From contig OY987225.1 in the NCBI GenBank assembly GCA_963920705.1, forward strand, positions 32,031,458 to 32,095,457: a stretch of DNA of 64,000 nucleotides, written 5' to 3'. Below, in pieces: positions 23,036-34,735 of the stretch; positions within the stretch are counted from its first letter, which is position 1; every line of letters starts with the position of its first letter. Under the pieces are notes generated by a model that was given only the letters and a program-made list of their open reading frames with translations, was not told the DNA's origin and did no database searches. The translations under genes and the position numbers were made by a program. This stretch comes from Odiellus spinosus. Lineage: Eukaryota > Arthropoda > Arachnida > Opiliones > Phalangiidae.

Positions 23036-23559
23036 TCACAGTATTTATTTATTTTATTTCTTTAATGCAATTAACAACTATTGTTTAATTAATTCATCGT
23101 TAGCCGCAATCCAGCACCTCTTAAACCCTTTCATTTTAATTATTTTAAGATCAGAAGTATTTATTTGTAGTTCTATAATCGTGAAAACGTTGAAAGAGCA
23201 GGAATTGAGCTTTTGAAAGAATTGACAGCCATTGCGCAGCCTGCTCGATACATTCTCCTGCCATTCACAAGGGTGTGCAGGGAGGATAAAGGCTCGATCG
23301 CGAAACTTAAGCGGCGAGAAATTATTTAAAACATTTTTTCATCTCCATCCCAATGGATATTTTTCTGAAACCGTTCCAAATAAAATAAGCGGTACGTTTG
23401 CTCCCGATGGGTTTGAAAGCTTTTTGAGTGGAAATTTTATACGGGGAATCAAGGACCAATAGTTACAACTCTCTGCAATTTTAAAACATTAGGCGATTAT
23501 TACTCGTTCGTTTGAAAAGCTTGAGCTGTTTTATAACTTCATATTTGAAACCTATATTC
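23036..23559. other. Gene-free stretch
   Basis: A 76-codon plus frame at 23232-23462 opens with a non-ATG codon and has no recognised domain. Nothing else supported. Confidence 0.5.
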
Positions 23560-24145
23560 TCCTATAATTTAAGTAGTTATTCTCATATAATTTCAGATAG
23601 TAATTCTCCTATAATTTCAAATAGTAATTCTCCTATAATTTCAAATAGTAATTCTGCCATTTATTTCAATTAGTAATTCTGCCATTTATTTCAATTAGTA
23701 ATTCTTCCATAATTTCAAGTAGTAATTCTCCTATAATTTCAAGTAGTAATTCTCCTATAATTTCAAGTAGTAATTCTCCTATAATTTCAAGTAGTAATTC
23801 TCCTATAATTTCAAGTAGTAATTCTCCTATAATTTCAAGTAGTAATTCTCCTATAATTTCAAGTAGTAATTCTCCTATAATTTCAAGTAGTAATTATCCT
23901 ATATTTTCAAATAGTAATTCTCCTATAATTTCAAATAGTAATTCTCCTATAATTTCAAATAGTAATTCTCCTATAATTTCAAATAGTAATTCTCCTATAA
24001 TTTCAAATAGCAATTCTCCTATAATTTCAAATAGCAATTCTCCTATAATTTCAAATAGCAATTCTCCTATAATTTCAATTAGTAATTCTCCCATAATTTC
24101 AAATAGCAATTCTCCCATAATTTCAAATAGTAATTCTCCTATAGT
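23560..24145. repeat. 24-bp minisatellite, about 24 copies, with sub-blocks
   Basis: The unit CTCCTATAATTTCAAGTAGT plus AATT repeats every 24 bp. Copies fall in blocks: CAAATAG type (about 23600-23650), two copies reading CCATTTATTTCAATTAG, CAAGTAG type (about 23715-23895), then CAAATAG or CAAATAGC (about 23905-24145). Because 24 is a multiple of three, a minus frame of eight-residue repeats results. The words match dispersed family A, so the array probably grew from an A copy. Confidence 0.93.
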
Positions 24146-25200
24146 TTCCTATATTTGTAAAAACATTCCTTTAACTTCTTATTAAACGATGTAAAATTTT
24201 CTAATATCCTATAATGTAAAGGGACGGCAATCCCCCTTTATAAGTGAAAACTATTTATATAGAACTTGAGATCGGGTCCGTATTGAAAAGAGGGGTAAAG
24301 AGTCCTTCGATTTTAATTCACGATGGCTTTATTTGAGACCATTACTTGACAGTATAATCGCTATGGACCGTGGATGAATCCAAACCCGGTCCTATAAAGA
24401 CGATTAATGGATAATTTCAGTATCATGGGCGCAGTATGGCATCGGTTTTCGGGACCGGACTCGAGGACGCTGAACGTTAAGGGTATTATTATCAAAGCGA
24501 CGTACCTCTTATATAGTTTACGCTTAAGGACTTTATAAGGAGATCCACGATACGAACTGCGCCAGGGCAAAGAGGAGTCTGGCCAGGGCATCAAAGGGAG
24601 GGAAACTTGTTAGAAATTGAATGACGTTGCGTATATCTCTATTTAGATCTTACCTACTATATCAATATCGTCTTTATATTTGCTAATGATATCTCTACTA
24701 TCAAGAACTCATTTATAAACATAAGAACATGAGGGGAAAATATTCTAATCTTGAATTAGATTCGTGAAAAAAATATTAGAGTCAAATCCAAAACAAGGGA
24801 ATTTAACTGAGAAATTGGTTATCCCGTTAAAAACGATCTAATAAAATATGTAATTTTGATACCGATACTTTTAAAATTTGATAATCACCCGTGAATTCGT
24901 CCCACACTGATATCTTGATTTGATATCAAACAAAAAGCTTTTTCAAAATCATTATAGATTGAAATAAAAAAATTTATGAATATCTAGATTGTCGCTCTCT
25001 TTTCGTAAAAATTAATATTGTAAAATATATAGAGTTACTAAGGCGGCATCTTTAAATTGCAAATTTGTTTGTGACAAAAAGGTTATGTGTAATTTTGTGT
25101 AATCACTAGTCCTCCACAAACTTAATTAGCATTTAAAATGATACTAATCTTTTAAAAACAATTTTTGGTATATTATTGTAAACTATAATATATAATTGAA
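24146..25200. other. Gene-free stretch
   Basis: A GC-richer patch around 24300-24600 carries a 77-codon minus frame with no domain I recognise. The rest is AT-rich with no feature. Confidence 0.5.
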
Positions 25201-25249
25201 TTGTTAACTAATAATTTTTCTTTTTTTTCTCTCTTTATAGGTAAGAAAA
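25201..25249 (+). promoter_or_regulatory. Candidate recursive (zero-exon) splice site
   Basis: In order on the plus strand: a branch-point-like TTAACTAATAA at 25204-25214, a long pyrimidine tract, the acceptor TTTATAG ending at 25240, then a strong donor GTAAGA from 25241 with no base between. Acceptor fused to donor is the signature of ratchet points that split long arthropod introns (established in Drosophila). Alternatively it is a plain acceptor of a short exon: frame 3 downstream reads a hydrophobic KKTLLAVLLIFLIS before a stop near 25320. It may also be chance. Confidence 0.4.
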
Positions 25250-25799
25250 CTCTTTTGGCAGTTCTTTTGATTTTTCTCATATCTCGGAGTTGGTATTGTT
25301 ACAAATTCATTTTATTTTAAAATACATTAGGCCTAATTTAAATTTTACTACACAACAATGAAAAGGGGCAAATTTATTTCTTTAAATTTCATCACGGTAA
25401 AATTTAACACGTCGTTAAGTTATGTTATGTTAGTATTTGATATCATCATTTCTTCTGTACGTGTTCTTTCTATAATACAATGGCTAATTACGACAGCCGG
25501 GGTTATACCTAAACTCGGATCATCAGAAAAGCCTGTCGTTATAAATTTTTGAGGAGTAAGAATTCCTCTTTTCTAACTAGCTAGCAGCTAGGATGGCGAA
25601 ATCATTTCCTTCCGGAATTTCCTCTTTTCTACTTCCGGCGAACGAGCTTCTATCGCCAGAAATTTCTTTTTTCTGTATAAAGTCGAGCTTCCCTCCGTTC
25701 TTTTTTTCCTCTCCATATCCCGTACTCTGTCGGCGGGTATCCTCTTGATATAGTCCGTATCATTTTCATGTTTCAATACGTACAAATCTAGGCTTCTAC
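25250..25799. other. Gene-free stretch
   Basis: Frames of 64-65 codons at 25358-25552 (plus, ATG) and 25588-25785 (minus) are unremarkable. Nothing else seen. Confidence 0.45.
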
Positions 25800-25803
25800 T
25801 TAA

Positions 25804-25951
25804 AGGGACAATGCAACCTAACGAGTCATTTTTAATCCATTCCTTATCGTTTAAATAGCCCTAATCAACCAGTAAAAAAATTTACAAACAAGTATTAAAC
25901 TAGAAATAAATTTAAAACTTAGACATAAAATAGGCTTAGCTGGATTCATGG
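25804..25951. mobile_element. MITE fragment, left half
   Basis: After TTAA (25800-25803) the family sequence AGGGACAATGCAACCTAAC, CCTTATCGTTTAAATAGCCC, ACTAGAAATAAATTTAAAAC and TAGGCTTAGCTGGATTCAT runs and then stops at CATGGAGA. The right arm is absent. Confidence 0.85.
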
Positions 25952-26004
25952 AGAATCTGTACACTAATGAAGTTTATTTATCCCATAGTCATCGTACTCT
26001 TTAA

Positions 26005-26087
26005 AGGGATACTAGACTATGGGAACAAGTTATTTTTAATCGATATATACTGTTTAAATACGCGTAGAATGACCTTTAAAGGTCATT
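26005..26087. mobile_element. Second MITE left end followed by a perfect palindrome
   Basis: TTAA (26001-26004) and AGGGATACTAGACTATGGG open a different subfamily that soon rejoins the family words GTTATTTTTAATCGAT and GTTTAAAT. TCCCATAGTC just upstream (25981-25990) is the inverse of GACTATGGGA inside. At 26068-26087 lies a perfect 20-bp palindrome, AATGACCTTTAAAGGTCATT, which contains everted AGGTCA half sites spaced by four bases. Confidence 0.55.
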
Positions 26088-26904
26088 AGAACCTACATAG
26101 CTTTGTACGTGTTGAAACCAAAAATGGAATGCGATTGTTGTACGCAGCATACAGCTCGTTTTCTATTATGGGTTAAAAATTTCCTTTGGGTCTTTGAGGG
26201 ATCATCCCTCGGGCTTAGAACGACATTACACACTCTATACTCGGTTTTATCCTTAGGAGGAACCGAAATTTCCATTAAAAATAGGTTTTCTAAAGGAAAT
26301 TCAAATGCATATATTTTTACAAGGTTTTCAGATGAAGCCTAAAGTTGGGGCCTATTTTATTCTAGGTCAAAATATTAGGCGTAGTTACCTCTCTCTCAAA
26401 AAGGTGCTAAATTTAAATTTCGTTTACAAACTTGGTTACAAAATAGAATAGTGATATTTCAGTATACGTAGGTTGACGTCATCGTCTCTTAAACCCCGCC
26501 CCTCTCCCCTCCTCAGTGAAAAAAACCTTAATTTTAATAACCTCGCTTTAACTTCCTAATTTTAATTTTATCAATTATTTCCAAATTGTTGTTTCCTTTA
26601 AGGATTTAGGCCCGTTTTAGGCTTAACATTTAAGTTGACTCTCTATATAGTGTGGGTGTCAACTGGCGTCTTGTTATTAGAAGTGACGTTCGCTGAAAAC
26701 TAGTTATTAAAATAATTGAACGAAGTACCCTTTTAGCTAGATCTCTCCCTTGAGAGAATCTCTTAATTTATTATGATTATTCGCATCTCGCGATTCGCCC
26801 TTGAAGACGCTTCCACGCACGCGTGAGACGCTGATTAATTCAAGGCTGAAAAACAGTCTTGTTAAATTAAATATGATACAAGCATTTTATCGAGTCATTC
26901 TTAA
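26088..26904. other. Gene-free stretch with one CRE
   Basis: Overlapping 60-79 codon frames on both strands near 26093-26342 are unrecognised. A perfect TGACGTCA lies at 26474-26481. Confidence 0.45.
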
Positions 26905-27336
26905 GGCGCGTTCACACGTTCATAGCTTAAAATTAAGTCGGATTAACCTCTAGAAAATCGTGCAAAGATTTTACGCCCTCTATTAGGAACTGATAGTGAG
27001 TTCCTCGCTCGCTAAATAGCGGAGGAACGTAAAATTTGAAAAAGATTGAATCCCCTAATCAAATCAGTGGAAAAAAGTGCTCTATCAAAACTTTGCTCTC
27101 GCGAAAAAACTTGCCCCGCGAGCTTTTATTTTCCCAGACGAACTCAAAAAGTTGACCTTTATTGCTCTTATTCGACCAGTGAGCTATTTAACTTGCTTTC
27201 AGAGTGATTTCTCTTGCTCAAGAGTACCATGTAGAATTTTCGCTATAAGATTTACGCGCGCTAAAACTCTCAACTTTGGCGCGAAAAAACTTTTTGAGCA
27301 CGTGTTTTTTCTTTCTCGCTCGTGTGTGAACGCGTC
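26905..27336. mobile_element. Element with GGCGCGTTCACACG inverted ends
   Basis: The left end GGCGCGTTCACACG (26905-26918) pairs with the right end CGTGTGTGAACGCGTC (27321-27336). They are about 430 bp apart, and the termini resemble family C (GCCGCGTTCACACT). CpG is frequent inside and an E2F-like TTTGGCGCGAAAA occurs near 27276. An 88-codon plus frame covers most of the right half but does not begin with ATG and has no domain I recognise. Confidence 0.6.
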
Positions 27337-28118
27337 TTTGTAGACCAAAGAATTCCTACGTTATCCCTTATCAATGTCTTATATTAATAATTTATTTGAT
27401 TCGAAGGAATTACTTCATTCTTTCATTTGATAAATTTTATTCATTAATTTCCAAGATCCATGTGATCTTTTAAAGTGAAATTGAATTAGCTGTATATTCA
27501 CACAAAATATTATAGTTTTTCCAATAGTTGGGGTATAAATTTCATGAAACCTGATGATAATTTAAATTAACATTTCAGTTGAGTATACTTTGTTCATTTT
27601 AAGGGATAATGATTAATTAGTCCGATCTATGAACTCATTTTAATTAAATTAAAAAATCTAAATATTTTTCTATTTCGCAATTCGGAGAATGCTAGGCCTC
27701 ATTTTTAGTTAGATTCGATAAACAAATGACCCTTTTTTTCCTTTAAAACGATTCTAAACGTCATTATAAAGTCAAAATGCAGTTGGTCATTTCATAAACT
27801 ACTATAGTATTCTAGTTTGAATAAATACTTAAGGTTGTATAGTAGTCTAAATTTATCTGAAAAGCACGTAGCTGATTCCCTTTGTTTCGAGTTTATTATC
27901 CAAACCTCTAGAATTTCATCCATCCAGCCGGTCTAGAATTTCGAAATTTCCCCGTTACGAGAAAGGGCGAACCAGATTAAACACATTTTATCAGAAAATA
28001 GAAAGGAAACAACCAAAGTTGGGAAATTATATACGCTAGCTGCGAGCGGATAGATAAACAGACTTTACGCGAGTTCGGCTAAAACTTTGTCCCACCAGAA
28101 ACAATTTACAACGTAAGA
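27337..28118. other. Gene-free stretch
   Basis: AT-rich, no gene, repeat or RNA recognised. Confidence 0.5.
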
Positions 28119-28190
28119 TAAACCTAGGGCGGATTAATACACCGTACTAAAAGTCCCGGATAAAAAGTAGTTTCTGTAAAGTTTTCCGGT
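28119..28190 (+). repeat. Dispersed repeat family E, copy 1
   Basis: Core GGGCGGATTAATACACCGTA then AAAAGT and GGATAAAAAGTAGTTTCT, shared with copies at 36207, 37745, 38003 and 62722. Confidence 0.6.
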
Positions 28191-29354
28191 AAACACGAAT
28201 ATGTTATATAATATTAAGTAAACTTCGCGAAAGGTTACAAAATATTTATATAGTTCATTTTCTATTAGGTTTGTACTATGTTCATTTGTTTTCTAGTAAC
28301 GTAATTATTCTTCCAAATTAATTAGCGGAACTTTAAATTAAGATTAATTATATATTCAGATACAATTAAGATGGAAAATTATTATTTATATATATTTAAA
28401 CAAAATTAAAAGGGACAAATTATCATTTATATATTTAAATAAAAATAAAAAGGGAAATTAAATCTTCGAATATCAATAATTATGTCATTTCCGTTTCAAA
28501 AACTTTATCGTCCTGAAAAAATATATTTTTTGTTCATTATGTTTAATTAGGTTAAGTTAATGAAAGGTATGATAATATATAATTTCAAAATTTAATTATT
28601 AGTATGAATTATTGAAACAATATAGATTGATAAAATCAGTTTTAGTTGCAAATTGCAGCACGTACATAATTCAACTTTTATTAAAGTGTGAATTAAATTT
28701 TAAATAAGTCTTATATTCACTAATATAAAAATATCAACACTTATATTAGGGTAAATCAAACGTAAATTAGGCTTAACGAGGATCCATAACGAGTTTAATA
28801 TCTCGCCATTTAATCAGTCTTTCGATAGAAACTTAAATTCGCGTGTTTTATCGGGCTGCATTCTCTCTTTGAGATAGATTTTAGTTCAACACGCAGTTTA
28901 AAAATCTCAAACGTATATTAAATTAAAACTTATTACTCAAAAATTTGGTTTTTAACCAAATATCGAAGCGGGTTCAACCAGTTTAGTCGCGCTCGTGTTA
29001 TAACTCTAAATGGAAATGTATTCAAAAGCTGTTGGATATTTTACAAACGCTACCTTATCGCTATAGGGACCCTTATTTATCTACGGCATTCTTGTAATTT
29101 CATTCTAAACCTGTTAAAGCATGAAAAAAAAACAAAAAAAACATAAATTTAGTTTCTTGATGCATGCAGATGTTTGGTGTTTTAACTGTGACCTACATCT
29201 ATATGAGGTTAAATTCATCAGGTTTTATTAACCCAAGGTAGTTAGTATTCCTCCGGTGAATGAGGATATTATTTAGTTCTTCTAAGAAGTATTGTCACGT
29301 CAATCTAAGATCTTTAAGTTATTTTAATTTCTATATTTTTCAAATAATTTAAAA
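28191..29354. other. Gene-free stretch
   Basis: AT-rich. A near-duplicate ATTAAAAGGGA/ATAAAAAGGGA context occurs at 28405 and 28445. GCTTAACGAGGATCC near 28775 matches the inner arm of the MITE at 33801. No gene supported. Confidence 0.45.
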
Positions 29355-29511
29355 CAAAGCCGTTTTCAAACCGTTTCGAATGTTGAACTTGACTTTTCAT
29401 GCAAATAATTCCATTCTTTGACAAATAATCTTTACAGTTGACCTTTTGCAATTTTGACCTTTTCAAAACGGTTGAATAGGGTTTCAAAGTCTCTAGTGTG
29501 AACACGGCTTA
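29355..29511 (+). mobile_element. Family C element, copy 3
   Basis: GCCGTTTTCAAACCGTTTCGA, GTTGACCTTTTGCAATTTTG and the right terminus CTCTAGTGTGAACACGGCT match the family. The middle differs from the other copies. A 63-codon minus frame here is incidental. Confidence 0.7.
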
Positions 29512-31689
29512 CGTTTTATACTAATCGTCAAATATTTGATGATTTTAGAACTTAATTTTAACCAAATTAAATTAAACCCTTAAATTTTGATTACAATCGC
29601 TATATATACTGTAACGTCACGCAATTACAAAGATGATTGCTAAATTATATCCATCCTAGGAAATTTTTAAATCCAGATATTTTTCAAAGCCGTTTTTAAA
29701 CCGGTTTCGATTATATTAGGATGTGTACGGTCCTAGTTTCACAGTGCCCTATATGTCCAAAGACTCAAAGAGGCTTAATATCCAAACTAGGCCTTTTTAC
29801 CAAGGTATACGCTTGTTTAATTTTCACCCCATCGCGAAATACCGGTTCAAATTCGAGATCTACAAAAATAACCGATTGTGGATACCGGTAATGGATGAGT
29901 TCGCGTGATTTAAGGCACCCCTTTTCGTAATATAACCATATACGGTTAGGTTAGGTAACCTATAAAATTGGCCCACACAAGCTAGAGGGAACGTCAACCT
30001 GACTCACCAAAAAATCTTTATCAGGGAAATTAGAATAAACTGAAAAAAAGAAAAATATATATAAACCCGGTTCTGAGGACTTAAAAGCTACATGGGAAAA
30101 TTTTGAAACCCTGTTTCCCAAAATTCGGGTAACCAAAGAGTTAGATTGTTCCTTCCTACCTCGTTTCTACTTCGGAAGTAAAATTTCAAGCCTATTATAC
30201 CAACCTTAAAATTAAAAAAAAATATATATACCCTTCCGAGGTATCAAAACTATTTTTGTATACCTATAAAGATCCCTTACTGGTATATATGGTATTAAGA
30301 AAGGTCCATAACCCGTTCCTTAGTTTCTCCCTCACCGGGAAAAGGGGTACCATCCTGATACAAAAAAAAAAAAACTCTCCCCGAATTTGTCGTTTCTATT
30401 ATAACGACTGAGGTTTCAGCTGGTGTACGAAGCTGTGTAGTAATTTGAAATTTAATTCATTATAACCCCATACTGCTCTAAACCACGTAATATAACCATC
30501 AACGTCTCTTTTTGTAGTCTAAGGTTACTTTGATAATTCTACTGTATCTCCACGGTTAAATTTCTTAAAGTGGTAGTCTCGTAAAGATTTGAGGAATATT
30601 TTAGAACGTAAATTACACAATGAATTTCTTGATTATCTCTTGACGTCATGATGGATTAAAATATAGTTTTGTGGTTTTGAAGGTATTATTGATATTAGAA
30701 TATATTATTAATTTAATATCATTGTTTAAATTCTCATAAAATTTAAGAAAAAAATTAATTAAGAAATTTTACTAGGTAGCAAAGCCCCATTCTCGCTTTT
30801 CAAGAGATGGTTGTTTGATAAAATCTATTTTTATTTAAGCGTATTAACGCTAGTTAACTAAAAGCTTGTTTAAATTTAACCTTTGTTTTGTCCCAACTCG
30901 ATTCATGGCCCAAAAAGTTCATTGAAAACGCTCCTTAACTTTTGCGCAGTAAGATTTCTCAATTACTCAATTTTAATAATTTTTTTTAACTTGTTTGTTG
31001 AGCGAATTAGATGTAATTTGGTTTGGGTTGAAGTTTCTTTTTAATTATTTACGAATCTTAGATTAAATCTAGAATTATAACTTTGACAGTAATTAGTTCC
31101 TTGATCTAAAATGATTTTATAATTTTTATTAAATTAATATACATTCCCTTTAAATAAATGAAAGTTGGTAATTCTTTCGTACCCTTTGAAATCTCTGGTT
31201 GAATCGTAATTTAGACGAAAATTTCATCTCCTCTTCCTCAATTTTAAAAATAGTTGAACTTGAACTTTTGGGGGGAAAGTATATATAATCTTAACACCGG
31301 ATTTGAGGATATTATCAATAGCGCGAGGGGCAATATTGGCCCCTATACAGTATTCTTCTCTCTCAGGGGTTTCCTCGCACCTTTACCCCCGATGGGGTTC
31401 CCTCTATTCGCCCACGAACAATGGCATCGGGTATAAGACGGGGGTTCCGCTTCTTATATTACGTCAGAAAGCGAGGGTCGGTGCTATCAAAATATATAAA
31501 TGTACGACCTTCAAATTCGGTGACGAGGTTAAAGTACTCTTTACCTAAATTTTTTTACAACTTTCACTCCTAACATACTAGGGGGATATTTTATGTCATA
31601 AGGTTTATGGTGATTTACGTACCTATAAATTTTACACCTGTAGAGTTAAGATTTATTTAAAAAAATAGTTTCTTAAGGTTAATTTCGCG
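29512..31689. other. Gene-free stretch
   Basis: Over 2 kb without a supported gene. GGTTAGGTTAGGTAACC near 29945-29961 is a short telomere-like and palindromic word. A perfect TGACGTCA lies at 30641-30648. Frames of 60-81 codons at 29723 and 31254-31548 show no recognised content; the latter two overlap in different frames. Confidence 0.45.
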
Positions 31690-32855
31690 TTAATAAAGTT
31701 TTAATGAGATTTGGGTAATCTTTTTAATCCCCAGGAATTAAGGAGATTCGGGTAATCTATTAAAACTCTATAATTGAATCAAGTAGATTTAGTTAATATA
31801 TTTAAACATTCTTAATTCCTCCAAATGGTTTAAATAATATATTTTAAACGTCTATAGGATTTATGTAATCTTTAAATCCTATAGAGTATTTGCGTAATTT
31901 ATTTTAATCCTCTAGAGGATTTTAGTAATTTATTTTAATCCTCTAGAGGATTGTAGTAATTTATTTTAATCCTCTAGAGGATTGTAGTAATTTATTTTAA
32001 TCCTCTAGAGGATTGTAGTAATTTATTTTAATCCTCTAGAGGATTGTAGTAATTTATTTTAATCCTCTAGAGGATTGTAGTAATTTATTTTAATCCTCTA
32101 GAGGATTGTAGTAATTTATTTTAATCCTCTAGAGGATTGTAGTAATTTATTTTAATCCTCTAGAGGATTGTAGTAATTTATTTTAATCCTCTAGAGGATT
32201 GTAGTAATTTATTTTAATCCTCTAGAGGATTGTAGTAATTTATTTTAATCCTCTAGAGGATTGTAGTAATTTATTTTAATCCTCTAGAGGATTGTAGTAA
32301 TTTATTTTAATCCTCTAGAGGATTTTAGTAATTTATTTTAATCCTCTAGAGGATTTTAGTAATTTATTTTAATCCTCTAGAGGATTTTAGTAATTTATTT
32401 TAATCCTCTAGAGGATTGTAGTAATTTATTTTAATCCTCTAGAGGATTGTAGTAATTTATTTTAATCCTCTAGAGGATTGTAGTAATTTATTTTAATCCT
32501 CTAGAGGATTGTAGTAATTTAATTTAATCCTCTAGAGGATTGTAGTAATTTAATTTAATCTTCTAGAGGATTGTAGTAATTTATTTTAATCCTCTAGATG
32601 ATTTAAATAATTTATTTTAATCCTCTAAAGAACGTGGATAATTTATTTTAACCCTTTAGAGGATTTGGATAATTTATTTTAACCCTTTAGAGGATTTGGA
32701 TAATTTATTTTAACCCTTTAGAGGATTTGGATAATCTATTTTAGTTCACCAGAGGATTTTAGATAATCTATTTTAGTCCTTCATAAGATTTTAGATAATC
32801 CATTTTAATTCACTATAGGATATAGATAATATATTTTAATCCTGTAGAGGATTAA
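31690..32855. repeat. 31-bp minisatellite with a palindrome in most units, about 32 copies
   Basis: The core (about 31920-32600) repeats every 31 bp. Each unit is AATCCTCTAGAGGATT, a perfect 16-bp palindrome, followed by GTAGTAATTTATTTT (TTAGTAATTT in some). Toward the left (31690-31880: CCTATAGAGTATT) and right (32600-32855: CCCTTTAGAGGATTTGG, CACTATAGG) the units decay progressively, the expected picture of unequal crossover homogenising the middle. Many frames are open through parts of it but none is coding. Confidence 0.95.
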
Positions 32856-33800
32856 TACTTAAAACCTTTCAAAGTATTCCTTTTATCCCTTTAAATACTC
32901 TGAAGATGGGTCTCCTTTTTAATATAAAATGGTTTAAATAGAAACGCTAATTCGGGTATAATTTTAAGATTAATGGTGATAAACGCCTTGGAGTTAATCT
33001 CTCTTTGTGTTTATATTAGAATTTAAAACTTTATTTTCGTACGGTAAATCTAATTTTTGTTTTCGTTAAGAGGTTTATGTAATTATACGAAGGCTTATGT
33101 TTCTACCTGATGTAGTTTCGGGAGCTAGAATTAATTATGACTAAGGCGGATTAGGGCTAGCAGTATCGCGCGATATTATGCAAATTTTTGATGATTAAAT
33201 CCTGCACGGGTTTATTATATACGAGAACCTGGATAACTCGCTCGCGGATTTAAATTTAGTTTAATTCCTAGTTTAAGATGAGCTTATTGCGGTTAGTTGT
33301 ATTATACCATTGTTTATTCTGACTTTTAAATCAAGTTCTTCTTGAACACGGTATAGGGAGAATGCAAAGAGACTAGGGGGAAAGATAGCCTGACGTCATG
33401 GAACCCCTTCTAAGGGCGAATACTGTAACTCCCTCACTAAGGGGGATGACACCGAGGTGAGAGATAGAAGCCTCTGACCTAGCAATGTCTCTCTTGCTGA
33501 CTCTCTATAGGGAGGATGGAATGAAAACATTTTAAGCCAAGTTAAATGAGTCCACATTTTGAATATTTGGTTTTACTAAACATTTTGATTCTCCATATTT
33601 ACGAGAAATTTCCAAAAGGCTTCTAATTTTCTCTCGCAAACAATAACTGTTTTTCTAGACGCCTAAGGACTATTTACTTTCTGGAATTCTCTCCTTTTCT
33701 CAGGCGTATATTAAATTTAATATGCAAATACCTTTAAGGCTTAAGTCATTGCTTTGTTTCGTGCACTCCTGATATATATACTCCATGGAAAAGATTTTAA
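32856..33800. other. Gene-free stretch with MITE-like ends and a CRE
   Basis: AGGGAGAATGCAAAGAG at 33356 and AGGGAGGATGGAATGAAA at 33510 resemble MITE left ends, but each follows TAT rather than TTAA and I could not pair them. A perfect TGACGTCA lies at 33391-33398. The patch 33360-33510 is GC-richer, with small self-complementary words (CCCTTCTAAGGG). Confidence 0.45.
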
Positions 33801-34193
33801 AGGTAGAATTAAAATGATAATTTTTGAATATACACCAGGAAAAAATTACAAACAAAAGCTATAAATCAATTTATTATGAAATAGGCTTAACAAGGATCCA
33901 CGGACAGGAGGGAAATCGTGAAATATCTCGGGATTTCGTGAAATATTTTGTGATTTCGTGGGAGATTTAGGACGCCTCGAGCGCGTGTCACTTAAGCCTA
34001 GTTTAAAACATTTTACTGTGAAAATTTGGACGCTATCTTCTCTCGTGATAGGTCGGAGACCATTTAACGACGATATACCAAACACTACGTAGATCCTTGT
34101 TAAGCCTATTCCCCACGTTAAAAACATATTTAATTTTATTTACACGATAATGAAATCATAGAAAATCCCTCTTTGTTTGGATGCATTCTTCCT
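33801..34193. mobile_element. Probable foldback MITE, diverged
   Basis: The left end AGGTAGAATTAAAATG follows TTAA (33797-33800). The right end inverts to AGGAAGAATGCATCC and is followed by TTCA. Inner inverted arms are clear: AATAGGCTTAACAAGGATCC and GGATCCTTGTTAAGCCTATT-like on the right near 34090. Three AAATCGTGAAATAT-type words repeat in the loop. A 93-codon minus frame inside is incidental. Confidence 0.65.
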
Positions 34194-34635
34194 TTCAAAT
34201 GCTTTTCCTTTAACTTGTGCACCATTCATACTCTATCATTGGGTGCAGTCACGCGGACAATAATAAATTCAAACTTATTTTTCACTTTTCTGAAGGAGAG
34301 TTTAGCATAGCTTTCAAACTTTTAATAGCCGGCCGCCTCTCAATGTGTGGAGTTTTGGTTTATTCGGCTTCTAGGGAAATGATATTGGAAAGGAATGAAG
34401 TTGAGATCTCTTTTGGGCATTGGGGTTGAAAACACCCCCGGGAGGAGAGGGAAGACTAGGAGTGAATTTTTGAGAAAACTGTGTGAAACAGCTTGTGTAA
34501 ACTTTTCGGAGAGAGAAATTTTAAGGTTCACTCGGTTGCTCCTTTATTCTCTCAGTTCGTTTATTATAATCTGTTGAATTAGATTAAAATTTATAAGGTC
34601 GTGCCTAACTCCTTGGCGTACGTTCTATTTTAGTA
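34194..34635. other. Gene-free stretch
   Basis: Three overlapping 60-70 codon frames in different frames and strands (34217-34577) cancel each other as evidence. Nothing recognised. Confidence 0.5.
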
Positions 34636-34735
34636 CGCGATCCTTTCTATGAGAGGGCGAAGGAAAGATGAGGCGGGTCTTTAGTTTTCTTAGGCAAAAC
34701 CGGGTGGTAACCAGTGCAACCAAATATATTAAATT
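34636..34735 (+). repeat. Dispersed repeat family G, copy 1
   Basis: It shares GGAAAGATGAGGCG, CTTAGGCAAAACCGG and GTAACCAGTGCAACCAAAT with 55705-55790, same order and strand. No function seen. Confidence 0.6.

Noticed and set aside
23894..24118. Minus frame of eight-residue repeats (GELLFEII type)
   Set aside because: Product of the 24-bp minisatellite, whose unit is a multiple of three.
27077..27343. 88-codon frame inside the GGCGCGTTCACACG element as a transposase remnant
   Set aside because: No ATG start, no DDE-type motif, and the frame runs through the terminal inverted repeat.
33356..33530. Two MITE-like left ends (AGGGAGAATGC, AGGGAGGATGG)
   Set aside because: Neither follows TTAA and no right ends pair with them, so I did not call elements.
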